Counted from the first letter of the stretch, positions 1 through 7,893 are shown. The stretch: 37,616 nucleotides of DNA from Eubacterium sp. (GCA_017433295.1 JAFRHL010000018.1:1-37616); one strand, 5' to 3'. The notes: generated by a model not told the origin, from the sequence alone. Numbers and translations: made by a program.

Positions 1-186
1 AAAGAGTATGCAAGAAAAGCGAACCGCCGGCATCGTGGTCTATACACAGAAGGGAACAAGATCTGGAATGCAGATGCGGTGGGAGCTTATAATATCCTGA
101 GAAAGTACACATCAACTTCCGGCAGGGAGATCGATATTCCCGTATCCGGGCTGGATAATATAAAGGTAATAAAAGTAGCTGTATAG
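1..186 (+). CDS. tnpB: IS200/IS605-family TnpB, C-terminal end only (5' end outside window)
   Basis: The reading frame is open from base 1 and ends with TAG at 184-186, giving 61 residues. The segment HRGLYTEGNKIWNADAVGAY followed by NILRKY is the usual end of the TnpB/OrfB RuvC-like nuclease; the Asp of NADAVGAYNI corresponds to the last catalytic acidic residue of the RuvC fold. The zinc-ribbon cysteines and the rest of the protein lie upstream of the window, so intactness cannot be judged. TnpB proteins are RNA-guided nucleases that help retain IS200/IS605 elements. The structured right end follows directly, which supports the assignment. Confidence 0.85.
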   Translation, partial: KEYARKANRRHRGLYTEGNKIWNADAVGAYNILRKYTSTSGREIDIPVSGLDNIKVIKVAV

Positions 187-287
187 CCCAAAAGGCAGCA
201 GTAGAGGTGTTATGGACGCACCCAAGATCTGCACGGCGAAGCCGTGTATACTTGATGCTCTGGTAATTCAATTACCGAGTAGTTCAC
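100..287 (+). ncRNA. Candidate TnpB guide RNA (omega/reRNA) region
   Basis: In characterised TnpB systems the guide RNA is made from the 3' end of tnpB and the element's right end, with the guide read from flanking DNA just outside the element. Position and structure match here: the tnpB 3' end, the GC-rich hairpin at 232-246 and the hairpin at 262-276. The 5' boundary is arbitrary because no processing signal was identified. If the element ends near 287, the guide would begin around 288 with ATAGATATATTTTG. This is inferred from family knowledge. Confidence 0.4.
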
Positions 288-321
288 ATAGATATATTTT
301 GTATTGTGAATACTAATGCGT

Positions 322-350
322 TTGACAGGCAATGTCTTGTATAGTAAACT
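322..350 (+). promoter_or_regulatory. Sigma-A promoter for the GG-motif peptide gene
   Basis: A perfect -35 TTGACA (322-327), a 17 bp spacer and a -10 TAAACT (345-350). Transcription would start near 357, leaving a 5' leader of about 44 bases. It lies just outside the insertion-element end. Confidence 0.7.
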
Positions 351-400
351 GAAAGTGTTATATATGTTCATTAAAACTTGATCATGGAAAGGGGAGAAAA

Positions 401-661
401 ATGGCAGCCAAGTCTTTTAAGGAAATTGATGAAGCAGTCCTGCAGGGAGTCAGTGGCGGATATGTCTTTGACACAATGGAAATATGCCGCGAGCCTAACT
501 TTACGAATCGCTTTGAAGTGATCAACAGTACAGGTGAAGTTATTGCGACATCACCGTATTCGTCAACAGCAGAACGTATGGCAATGGAAAAAGGAGAAAG
601 CAGTGAACATTTGAGCTGGGAGCAGCTTCAGAGACTCAGGGAGACTGGAAGTCCTTACTAA
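401..661 (+). CDS. Small GG-leader peptide (86 aa), possible secreted/bacteriocin-like precursor
   Basis: The protein begins MAAKSFKEIDEAVLQGVSGG and then changes character. The hydrophobic-spaced leader ending in SGG resembles double-glycine leaders cleaved by C39-peptidase ABC transporters, with predicted cleavage after residue 20. The remaining 66 residues contain FEVINSTGEVIATS, an Ala/Glu-rich stretch and SWEQLQRLRETG; they look like a small folded domain rather than a Cys-rich or lanthipeptide core. Only one Cys (residue 29) is present. The start is supported by a purine-rich Shine-Dalgarno (AGGGGAGA) and the promoter at 322-350. No transporter, peptidase, immunity or modification gene is visible nearby, so export would need a distant partner. 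The family is not one I can name; function unknown. Confidence 0.7.
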   Translation: MAAKSFKEIDEAVLQGVSGGYVFDTMEICREPNFTNRFEVINSTGEVIATSPYSSTAERMAMEKGESSEHLSWEQLQRLRETGSPY

Positions 662-869
662 TAAAGAAAGCTGAACAGCTGAAATATTCTGGATTTTAAT
701 CGACGGGAAAGGGATTATTTACAAACTTCATCTTGACCCTCGATTATATATTTTAGCTATTATCACAACATAGTGAAAGTATCAGGTTTATTTCCTGTGG
801 CAAAAAAGAATGGTATATTTTTTCGGAATACAATCATACTAATAATTGGAGTATGTAGGGGGGTATGCA

Positions 870-1060
870 TGGAGATTTAACTTAACGATTCTTGATATTT
901 GTCCTGTTCATATTGGAAATTATGTGCTTATAGGTCCCAATGTATCAATACTAACTCCGAGTCATCCGATGAAATGGCAGGAACGCAAGGATAATCGTAG
1001 GGGTAAAGACAGCAAGCGCAGCGAACCTATAACTATTGAGGATAATTGTTGGATTGCCGA
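870..1060 (+). pseudogene. Fragment of a maltose/galactoside-type hexapeptide O-acetyltransferase
   Basis: An open frame (846-1109) contains FNLTILDICPVHIGNYVLIG, then PNVSILTPSHPM and EPITIEDNCWIA. This is the left-handed beta-helix segment of Maa/LacA-type sugar acetyltransferases, including the HP of the active-site loop. The family is normally about 180-200 residues; the N-terminal domain and the final beta-helix turns are missing. After WIA the frame continues as EMYQDYIDGKKRGFQT and stops at TGA 1107-1109, overlapping the next gene's ATG in an ATGA. That tail is not acetyltransferase-like and is probably the C-terminus of a deleted gene that preceded the STAS-kinase gene. The bases between 662 and 845 hold no recognisable feature. 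Confidence 0.7.
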
Positions 1061-1105
1061 AATGTACCAGGATTATATTGATGGAAAAAAGAGAGGATTT
1101 CAAAC

Positions 1106-2293
1106 ATGAAGACACAAATGGAAGACGGAACACTGAAAATATATCCCGTAGGACGAATAGATTCTGTAAACGCGGCAGATCTGGAAAAAGAGTTGTTTGC
1201 TGCTGTTGATGAGGCTTCCTATACTGATATTTTACTAGATGCAGGGGGGCTGGAATATATTTCCTCTGCAGGCCTGAGAGTACTGCTGAAGCTGCGCAAA
1301 CAGGTTGGAAAATCTATCAATATTATAAATGTCTCACCTGAGGTTTATGATATTTTTGAAGTCACTGGATTTTCCGAACTCTTTGATGTAAAAAAAGCCC
1401 TTCGTCAGCTTTCCATCGATGGATGTGAAAAGATAGGTAATGGTGCAACAGCTTCTGTCTATCGTATCAACCCGGAGATTGTTGTCAAGGTATTTAAGCC
1501 AAATGTGGATATTGGCATGGTGGAACGGGAGAACGCCAAATCAAAGGCTGCATTTTTGGCAGGCATCCCCACTGCCATCTCTTTTGATACAGTTAAGGTG
1601 GGCGACTGTTATGGTACAGTATTTGAATTGTTAAATGCTGTTGATCTGCTGAAAATCCTGGAGACAGACCACCGTAACCATTTAGAAAACCACATTGAAG
1701 ACTTCGCAAAAGAAATAAAAAGCCTGCATCAAATCGAGGTGGATCCGGAACAGTTCTACGATGTTCGTAAGACGTCTCTGGCTATGATGCCTAAACTGGT
1801 GGGACTGGTAGGAACGAAAGAAGAGATTGATATTCTGACTCAAATGTATGAGATCATGCCGGAACGTCACACCTTCCTCCATGGTGACTGCCATCCGGGA
1901 AATATTATGATACAGGACGGGAACTACATCTTTATCGATCTGTCATCAGGCGGCATGGGGCATCCCATCATTGACCTGACAAGCATGTGCCTGACATACA
2001 AGATGCCGGCCATGGGGGATGACTACGAAACCAGACATCTGAAATATCCTCATCTTAAGAACTTCAACCGTGACGAAGCCCTGCTGATCTGGAATACTTT
2101 CCTTAAGACCTACCTGGATACCGATGACGAAATGCTGATAAAAAAAGCAGAATGGCAGACCATGGCCTATTCCGCATTACGCATACTCTTCGCTGCAGTT
2201 TCCCTGCCCGGACTCTTTCCCAAAGAAAGACTCCAGGCCTCAAAGCATCTGGCGCTTAAATACTGCGAACATCTCGAACCAATATGCTTCTGA
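1106..2293 (+). CDS. STAS domain-aminoglycoside phosphotransferase-like kinase fusion protein
   Basis: Residues 1-100 form a STAS (anti-sigma factor antagonist) domain; LEYISSAGLRVLL around residue 49 matches the SpoIIAA phosphoserine loop, with Ser54 at the phospho-acceptor position. Residues about 105-395 form a kinase of the APH/choline kinase superfamily, close to the TIGR02172 group: glycine-rich loop IGNGATASVY, Lys128 in VVKVFK, catalytic loop HGDCHPGN (259-266, Asp261) and metal-binding Asp278 in FIDLSSGG. All key kinase residues are present, so it is probably active on an unknown small molecule or protein. The start has a GAGAGGA ribosome site and overlaps the stop of the preceding frame (ATGA), a sign of an old operon whose first gene has been deleted. 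A cytosolic signalling role, perhaps a partner-switch module, is inference. Confidence 0.85.
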   Translation: MKTQMEDGTLKIYPVGRIDSVNAADLEKELFAAVDEASYTDILLDAGGLEYISSAGLRVLLKLRKQVGKSINIINVSPEVYDIFEVTGFSELFDVKKALRQLSIDGCEKIGNGATASVYRINPEIVVKVFKPNVDIGMVERENAKSKAAFLAGIPTAISFDTVKVGDCYGTVFELLNAVDLLKILETDHRNHLENHIEDFAKEIKSLHQIEVDPEQFYDVRKTSLAMMPKLVGLVGTKEEIDILTQMYEIMPERHTFLHGDCHPGNIMIQDGNYIFIDLSSGGMGHPIIDLTSMCLTYKMPAMGDDYETRHLKYPHLKNFNRDEALLIWNTFLKTYLDTDDEMLIKKAEWQTMAYSALRILFAAVSLPGLFPKERLQASKHLALKYCEHLEPICF

Positions 2294-2310
2294 AAAAACT
2301 ATTCATCAGT

Positions 2311-2372
2311 ACCGGGAGAATGCTTCCCGACATTTTGTGCACGCTTTTTCCGGGAAGCATTGTACTGCCGGT
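2311..2372. terminator. Bidirectional terminator hairpin between convergent genes
   Basis: Perfect 11 bp arms AATGCTTCCCG (2319-2329) and CGGGAAGCATT (2351-2361), flanked by a second pair ACCGG (2311-2315)/CCGGT (2368-2372). It lies between the plus-strand STAS-kinase gene and the minus-strand DUF218 gene. T-runs are short, so strength is uncertain. Confidence 0.6.
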
Positions 2373-2377
2373 ATATC

Positions 2378-3268
2378 TCAATGAAGTGGAGGAAGCTTGT
2401 GAATATCATAATTATCATAATAGATCTCAAAGGCGGTATCGATATCCCCGAACAGTTCTATAAGTGCTCCCGCCTGGAACATGGCTGAGAGTGAACCGGA
2501 AGGAGCCTTCCAGGCAGCGTTTGAAATAATCTCAAGCTTTTCATTGCCCGGAGTATTGGCTCTTAAGATTGACTCGGCTTTGAAAAGGAGCTCTCCTGTT
2601 GCGATATGATAGTCGCTCGATACGATCGCAATTTTTTTGACGGATGGGTAGAGTGACGTCAGGATATCGTAGGTGAACAAGGCGTTCTGAGCGGTTGTGA
2701 TGGAATGATCCTCTACAATGATACGCTTCTCATCGATCCCATGTGAGATAAGCCACTTTGCCATCTCACCGGCTTCGGAAACCGCTTTATTATCTTCGGC
2801 TGTGCCACCTCCTGTGCAAACGATATAGGCATTAGGATATTTCTCTGCACTGTTCAGAGCCACTGTTAGTCTTTCTACCAATTCTTCTCTCATCGTCCCG
2901 TCAGGATTCAACTGAAAACCCAGAATTACGATGCATAGTTCATCCGTGTCAGGCAGTCCATCAGGCAAGACGTCATAGTGGAGTGGTTTTCCGAGGTCCG
3001 GAGACATCCAAAGATCCATGATCTTTTCCCAGCGCGCTCCCGCGGAGTGATCTATGGCGGCCAGTTCTGATAACAGCTCGTGGATCCTGTCTTTCGCCTC
3101 ATCCCCATAGCTACCGTAATCTACAGCCATTTCTTCGACGATAGTTTCTATATGCTTGGGATCGTTTGATACTTTTTTTCTGCTATCGCTTTCGCATCCT
3201 GAAAGACTGATCATCAGTACAGATGAAACAATACACAGGATCATTAACCTGATTATTCCATTTTTCAT
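2378..3268 (-). CDS. DUF218 (YdcF/SanA-like) lipoprotein
   Basis: About 296 aa. A type II signal peptide is followed by lipobox LSGC, so the mature protein should be lipid-anchored outside the membrane. The rest matches the DUF218 fold: IVILGFQLNPDG, then the strand-loop CTGGGTAEDN, EAGEMAKWLISHGID, IIVEDHSITTAQNA and IVSSDYHIATG. Family members (YdcF, SanA) are linked to cell-envelope functions, but the enzyme activity of most is unproven. An upstream in-frame ATG at 3274 is only two bases from GAGG; the second ATG at 3268 is eight bases from it and is preferred. The gene converges on the STAS-kinase gene across a terminator hairpin. Confidence 0.82.
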   Translation of the reverse strand: MKNGIIRLMILCIVSSVLMISLSGCESDSRKKVSNDPKHIETIVEEMAVDYGSYGDEAKDRIHELLSELAAIDHSAGARWEKIMDLWMSPDLGKPLHYDVLPDGLPDTDELCIVILGFQLNPDGTMREELVERLTVALNSAEKYPNAYIVCTGGGTAEDNKAVSEAGEMAKWLISHGIDEKRIIVEDHSITTAQNALFTYDILTSLYPSVKKIAIVSSDYHIATGELLFKAESILRANTPGNEKLEIISNAAWKAPSGSLSAMFQAGALIELFGDIDTAFEIYYDNYDIHKLPPLH

Positions 3269-3394
3269 TATCATTACCTCGTTAAGTCATGAACTGCTTA
3301 CTTCCTCTTTTTCATCCATGAAAAGCCCTCCGAACACCCCGGGCCGTTCCCATCTAACATAGTACAATTCCGAAGATATTTCAACACTAGAATA

Positions 3395-3650
3395 TTAATA
3401 ATCGTCCCAGGCATCCTCATCATCTTCGAAGGCATCATATGCATCATCAATATCATCTGGTCACAAACATATATAATCGGTTTGTTTTCTGCTTTGTCGC
3501 TTTCGAGATAAATTATATCACCTGGCCGGGGACAATGCAATTCTTTGCAAATATATTTGAGGTACATATCATCTATTTTCAGGCTGTTTTTCTCGATCAT
3601 GTCAGGGCTGGCAAAAAAGGCCACTCAACTGAATAGCCCCCTTTATTCAT
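3395..3650 (-). pseudogene. Frameshifted small gene with an acidic C-terminus
   Basis: Three reading frames each contain protein-like sequence in series on the minus strand. The first starts at ATG 3650, overlapping the lipoprotein stop as ATGA, and reads MNKGGYSVEWPFLPAL before a stop. The second reads DMIEKNSLKIDDMYLKYICK and later GDIIYLESDKAENKPIIYVC. The third reads DDIDDAYDAFEDDEDAWDDY and stops at 3395. The ATGA coupling and the clean acidic tail suggest an original gene of about 85 codons now broken by two frameshifts. The middle frame alone can be read as a 108-residue ORF running to 3298, but its end then becomes Met-rich and unnatural. No family recognised. Confidence 0.45.
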
Positions 3651-4351
3651 TCTTTTACTTTTGTCATTTTGAACGTGGCGGTAAATGTTTTACCATCCTC
3701 GTTCTCACGCAGTGCCGTCCAGTTCATCCTGTCACCGTCCTTTACGTAGTAAACATAGGTGCCGTCATCTTTGAATTCCCAACGGTGATCCTGACCGTCA
3801 TCGAATACAGAGCCTTCGCTGGTGCAATGACCTTCCCAGGTGCCGAGTATATCGTCACTATAGTCATCGTTGACCTTAATATAAGTTACAATTTCTTCTT
3901 CAATATATGGATCAGTTCCTTCACTCACACGTGTGAATTTCCGATTCGCAGTAAATTCACTGTCATGAATGCTGGTGATAGTTAATTCACGTACAAGCAA
4001 TACTCCATCGGTGTTCGTAGTAATGATAGTTACAACATTACCATTGATATCTACTTCGTTCTTATGATTGTACCTAAATGGAGTTACTCCATCTCTTATA
4101 CGTGATTCACTTATATAAGCTTCTTTAGTTGATACTATATCAAATACATTCTTTTCATCGGTCACTGCGGGCTGCCCGTCAACCTCGGACTTTATCCATG
4201 TTCCAACGATATTCTTTGCAATGTCTGCCTGCGTAACTTCACCCGGAGCAACCCCGCTTTCAGTCTTCTACTCTGCCGCAGGCTGACCGCCGCAGGCACA
4301 AAGCGAAATGACGAGGGTCAGTGCGATCATAAGTCCAATCAGTTTCTTCAT
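3647..4351 (-). pseudogene. Lipocalin-like lipoprotein gene interrupted by an in-frame TAG
   Basis: From ATG 4351, preceded by AAAAGGAGGA, the frame reads a 19-residue signal peptide, lipobox Cys20 (LCAC-GG) and QPAAE, then TAG at 4270-4268. It continues in frame for about 206 codons. Downstream of the stop, DIAKNIVGTWIKSEVDGQPA and ILGTWEGHCTSEG...RWEFKDDGTYVYYV are paired GTW strands typical of small lipocalin-like or calycin-type lipoproteins common in gut Clostridia. Without the stop the product would be 234 aa. An internal ATG at 4165 could give a cytosolic 172-residue fragment but has no convincing ribosome site. A nonsense mutation is the simplest explanation; a sequencing error is possible. 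Confidence 0.75.
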
Positions 4352-4421
4352 TTTGTAAGTATCCTCCTTTTAGATAAATGCAATTGAAATACCGTTTTTC
4401 CTTGCTATTGTATATCTTTTT

Positions 4422-5249
4422 TCAATTCTTTACCCTAACCTTCTTGGTTTTGACTTTAATCTTATCGGTCCAGGCAGTAATATGTTTTTTCCCATTGGAG
4501 AGTCTTAGCCGGAAATAATAGGTCTTCTTCGCCTTAAGATGTTGTATAACTGTCTTTTTTTTCAGATTTTTTATTCTGATCCTTATAGTTTTTGCTTTTT
4601 TGAAATTAGCCTTTGTTGCGTATTGAACTTCCAGAAACTTTGCTTTAGGGTAAACACCCTTTATATGCTTCCGGTAGTTTTTCCAGTTAATCACTACTTT
4701 TCTGCCGGATTTCGCCGAAAATTGAGGCTCATAAGACGGCCATGCTACTCCGTATGCATCGCAACCATTCCCATCGGAATCCCTATAATATACATCTGGA
4801 GCCCTGCACCCTTTATCATAGTAGCTATATGTTTCATTTACTTTATCATCACCGAATACAGCCTCTTTTTTGCTATACGGATCATACCAGTTTGAAAACT
4901 CTGGCTTACCCCTATCCAGATACAGATCACAGGCAATGGTATTCGTAAACATCGTTGCGACACTGCAGCCGAACTTTCCTTCCCACAAAGTGAACTTCTC
5001 AGGCAGTCCTGTTCCCGGACGCGGGTGTATGGGTTCTACTTCCACCTTTTTTATATAGTATTGAGTATGATCCATTGCCGGTCCGTATACTGACATCAAG
5101 TCCGTTATCCTCAAACCTCTATCGTCAATGCTACTTTCTGTGCTTATGTAGCATTCGCGCCGGAACGCACCGCGGAATTTGCAGAAGTGGCTTGTTTTCA
5201 AGGTTTTTGGAGAAAAAAAGAAAGCCAAGCGGCGATAAATCGCACACAA
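4422..5249 (-). pseudogene. 5'-truncated secreted/surface protein with C-terminal FN3-like domain
   Basis: The last 95 residues (from about SGRKVVINWKNYRKHIKGVY) have the FN3-like pattern seen in Clostridia surface proteins: FLEVQYATKANFKKAKTIRI, Lys-rich LKKKTVIQHLKAKKTYYFRL and AWTDKIKVKTKK. The middle part (about residues 38-175), rich in Tyr, Asp and Pro, is not recognised. The first 37 residues are not protein-like: they translate the guaA terminator region in antisense, there is no signal peptide, and MCAIYRR has no ribosome site. The true gene probably lost its 5' end at a junction near 5140. Expression is doubtful. Confidence 0.6.
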
Positions 5250-5255
5250 GGCTTT
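5214..5255 (-). terminator. Rho-independent terminator of guaA
   Basis: On the minus strand AAAGCC (5255-5250) pairs with GGCTTT (5226-5221), with an inner stem GCGAT/ATCGC (5243-5239/5236-5232) and a following T-rich tract. It lies 65-100 bases past the guaA stop. The plus strand also has TTTTTCTTTT after the stem, so it may work in both directions. Confidence 0.75.
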
Positions 5256-5319
5256 TTCTTTTGGCTGTTTTTTGCGGAATCAAAATCGCGCTAATGGACT
5301 TTGCACCGCAATAACAAAA

Positions 5320-6933
5320 TTATTCCATCTCTATCGTCCCCGGCGGCTTGCTGGTGAGATCATAGAATACTCTGTTGACGCCTTTTACTTCATTGATGAT
5401 CCGGCTCATGACCGTCTGCAGCACTTCAAAGGGGATATCCGCCGCTTCTGCTGTCATGAAATCTATGGTCTTTACTGCCCGGAGGGCCACGGCATAATCG
5501 TAGGTCCTCTCATCTCCCATGACTCCCACGGACCGCATATTGGTCAGGGCGGCAAAATACTGGTCCGGCATCCAGGGCGGTCTTACCGCACCGGTACCGC
5601 CTTCTTCCTTCTTCTCCCCCATTCCGGAGCGGCTTTCTCTCCAGGCCCTGGCTGCCTTTCCGATTTCTTCCCGGTAAATGGCGTCGGCGTCCTGAACCAT
5701 GCGGACCTTGTCGGCAGTGATATCTCCCACAATGCGGATACCCAGTCCGGGACCGGGGAAGGGCTGGCGGAATACCAGATACTCAGGTATACCCAGCTTA
5801 AGCCCTGCCTTCCTGACTTCATCTTTAAAGAGATCCCGCAGGGGTTCGATGATTTCCTTGAAATCTACATAATCGGGCAGGCCTCCCACATTGTGGTGGG
5901 ATTTGATGACGGCTGACTCTCCGCCCAGGCCGCTCTCCACCACATCCGGGTAAATGGTTCCCTGCACCAGATAATCCACAGCGCCGATCTTCTTTGCTTC
6001 CTCTTCAAAAACCCGGATAAACTCTTCCCCGATGATCTTCCTTTTACGTTCCGGTTCGTCCACGCCGGCCAGTTTGATATAGAAGCGGTCCTGGGCATTT
6101 ACCCGGATAAAATTCAGATCGTACTCACCTGCCGGACCGAAGACTGCTTCCACTTCGTCTCCTTCATTTTTACGAAGAAGGCCATGATCCACAAACACAC
6201 AGGTAAGCTGCCTGCCCACCGCTTTAGACAGCAGGACTGCCGCCACGGAAGAATCTACACCGCCGGAAAGAGCGCAGAGGACCTTTCCTTTTCCTACCTT
6301 TTTCCGGATGGCTTCGATGGATGTCTCCACAAAGGAATCCATCTTCCAGTCACCGGAGCAATGGCATACATTATATACAAAATTACTGAGCATTTCTTTT
6401 CCCCGAAGGGTATGTAAGACCTCGGGATGGAACTGGATGGCATAAAGATTCTTCTCCCTGTTCTGGGCGGCTGCCACCGGACAGTCCCTGGTGTGGGCGC
6501 AGATGGAGAAACCGGGTGCAACACGGGAAATATAATCAAAATGACTCATAAAACAGCTTGTGGTCTCCTCTACTCCGGTAAAAAGCGGAGACTCGGGATC
6601 CACATATACTTCCGTCTTTCCGTATTCCCGCACCCGGGCCCGTTCCACTTTGCCTCCCAGCAGATGCATCATGAGCTGGGCGCCATAGCATAATCCCAGC
6701 ACCGGGATCCCCAGGTTGAAAAGCTCCCTGCTGTAAGTGGGCGCGTCCTCCTCATAACAACTGTTGGGGCCGCCGGTCAGGATGATTCCCTTCGGATTGA
6801 TCTGCCTGATCTTTTCAATGTCGGTCTTATAGGAGTAGATCTCGCAGTATACATTGCATTCCCTGACCCGCCGGGCAACCAGCTGGTTATACTGACCTCC
6901 GAAATCTATTACTATTACGGTCTCTCTTTTCAA
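5320..6933 (-). CDS. guaA: GMP synthase (glutamine-hydrolysing)
   Basis: Converts XMP to GMP using glutamine and ATP in purine biosynthesis (cytosol). The order is classic: class I glutamine amidotransferase with Cys82 (GLCYGAQ) and His169/Glu171 (FHPE); ATP pyrophosphatase with P-loop SGGVDSS (223-229); and the C-terminal dimerisation domain ending [13 protein letters not shown]. At 537 aa it is longer than the usual 510-525 because of a charged insertion at about residues 429-456 ([16 protein letters not shown] region) replacing the short loop before [21 protein letters not shown]. The start is TTG at 6933, eight bases from GGAGG; no better ATG exists upstream. A 54-base repeat shared with the uvrA leader lies directly upstream. 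Monocistronic, with its own terminator. Confidence 0.97.
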   Translation of the reverse strand: MKRETVIVIDFGGQYNQLVARRVRECNVYCEIYSYKTDIEKIRQINPKGIILTGGPNSCYEEDAPTYSRELFNLGIPVLGLCYGAQLMMHLLGGKVERARVREYGKTEVYVDPESPLFTGVEETTSCFMSHFDYISRVAPGFSICAHTRDCPVAAAQNREKNLYAIQFHPEVLHTLRGKEMLSNFVYNVCHCSGDWKMDSFVETSIEAIRKKVGKGKVLCALSGGVDSSVAAVLLSKAVGRQLTCVFVDHGLLRKNEGDEVEAVFGPAGEYDLNFIRVNAQDRFYIKLAGVDEPERKRKIIGEEFIRVFEEEAKKIGAVDYLVQGTIYPDVVESGLGGESAVIKSHHNVGGLPDYVDFKEIIEPLRDLFKDEVRKAGLKLGIPEYLVFRQPFPGPGLGIRIVGDITADKVRMVQDADAIYREEIGKAARAWRESRSGMGEKKEEGGTGAVRPPWMPDQYFAALTNMRSVGVMGDERTYDYAVALRAVKTIDFMTAEAADIPFEVLQTVMSRIINEVKGVNRVFYDLTSKPPGTIEME

Positions 6934-6945
6934 TTCCCTTTCCTC

Positions 6946-6999
6946 CCTGTATCAATTGAAATCGCCTCGGTGATTTGGCGCGAATTGCTCGTCAGCTCT
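6946..6999 (-). repeat. Dispersed leader repeat, copy A (upstream of guaA)
   Basis: This 54-base segment matches 14775-14828 without gaps at about 39 of 54 positions, with near-identical ends (AGAGCTGA at one end, CGATTTC-ATTGATACAGG at the other) and a variable middle. Both copies have the same orientation and lie immediately before the ribosome site of a minus-strand gene. Nature unknown. Confidence 0.55.
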
Positions 7000-7016
7000 G
7001 CTGTGTGATATAATAC

Positions 7017-7062
7017 CATGTAATAATTACAATAGTCCATTATAATATGTTATAATAAGAAA
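7017..7062. promoter_or_regulatory. AT-rich divergent promoter region between guaA and the EFR1 gene
   Basis: The segment is very AT-rich and carries two direct TATAAT boxes on the plus strand (7041-7046 and 7051-7056). A -10-like TATTAT lies on the minus strand toward guaA. -35 boxes are weak in both directions, so individual promoters cannot be assigned. No purine riboswitch core was recognised in the guaA leader. Confidence 0.35.
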
Positions 7063-7131
7063 AACTGATGATATTTTATGGTCCCGGTCAGGACTTAAAA
7101 GTTCATCATAGCATTTTTGAGGTAAAGTAGT

Positions 7132-7893
7132 ATGGTTTTGTATTTCAGCGCAACGGGCAACACAGAGTATATCGCAAAAAGCCTTGCCGGAGTTCTGAAG
7201 GATGACTGCCTGAATCTTCTTCCCAGAATAAGAAAACATGATTATTCAGCCCTTTATTCAAAAACTCCTTTTGTGATCTGCTCACCGGTCTATGTCTGTG
7301 AGTTACCCCGCTTTTTAACTGCGTTTCTGAAAAAAACTCCTTTTAAAGGAAACAGGCGGGTATATTTTGTTTTTACCAGCGGGGGGTATGCCGGGATCAG
7401 CGGCATCATCGCAAAAAGGATCTTTGCAAAAAAGCACATGATCTATAAGGGCCGCGCCGAATTCAGAATGCCGGGAAACTATATTGCCAGCAATATGTAT
7501 CCGGCACCGGCAGATGAAGAAATCAAAAAAATCATCCGGGAGTCATCCGCCGGGATCCCGGAGCTGGCAGATTCCATCCGGAAAGGCAGAAGGCTCAAAG
7601 GGCGCCGCATTCAGCTGTGGGAAATACTGGTCACATTGCCCTTTAATCCGGTATGGTGCCTGATAAAACAGCCTACAAAGAAATTTTACGCAACCGACAG
7701 ATGCATTTCCTGCAGAAAATGTGAACAGGTGTGTCCCCTCGGCATTATACATATGAAAAAGGGCAGGCCGGTTTGGGTCAGGAGAACCTGTTCCCATTGT
7801 ATGTCCTGCATTCAGAATTGCCCGGCAGAGGCCATCGAGTACGGAAATATTACTCAGGGGAAGAGACGCTATCTGCTTGGGAAATATTTATGA
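7132..7893 (+). CDS. EFR1-family flavodoxin/ferredoxin fusion protein
   Basis: 253 aa. The N-terminus is flavodoxin-like (YFSATGNTEYIAKSLA, residues about 4-19), with the SPVYVCELPRFL loop expected of FMN-binding EFR1 proteins. The C-terminus carries two 4Fe-4S ferredoxin motifs: CISCRKCEQVCP and CSHCMSCIQNCP. EFR1 proteins are anaerobe electron carriers of unclear physiological partner. A GAGG ribosome site about nine bases ahead supports the ATG. The gene is alone on its strand and its last 44 bases overlap the 3' end of the convergent metallophosphoesterase gene, with no terminator between them. Confidence 0.9.
   Translation: MVLYFSATGNTEYIAKSLAGVLKDDCLNLLPRIRKHDYSALYSKTPFVICSPVYVCELPRFLTAFLKKTPFKGNRRVYFVFTSGGYAGISGIIAKRIFAKKHMIYKGRAEFRMPGNYIASNMYPAPADEEIKKIIRESSAGIPELADSIRKGRRLKGRRIQLWEILVTLPFNPVWCLIKQPTKKFYATDRCISCRKCEQVCPLGIIHMKKGRPVWVRRTCSHCMSCIQNCPAEAIEYGNITQGKRRYLLGKYL

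Larger units (their letters stand above)
1..287 (+). mobile_element. Right end of an IS200/IS605-type insertion element
   Basis: The tnpB tail is followed by about 100 noncoding bases with two perfect small hairpins: CACGGC-GAA-GCCGTG at 232-246 and GGTAAT-TCA-ATTACC at 262-276. IS200/IS605 elements end in subterminal hairpins rather than inverted repeats. The second hairpin lies about ten bases before a likely end near AGTTCAC (281-287). The exact cleavage site and the left end cannot be fixed here. A promoter for the next gene starts only about 35 bases beyond. Confidence 0.6.

Noticed and set aside
4268-4270. TAG as a recoded amino acid (pyrrolysine-type) codon
   Set aside because: It lies just after a signal peptide, with no supporting machinery or recoding element in view; a nonsense mutation is simpler.
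6934-7130. Possible purine riboswitch ahead of guaA
   Set aside because: No conserved three-way junction core or paired loops were recognised; the leader instead holds the 54-base repeat.
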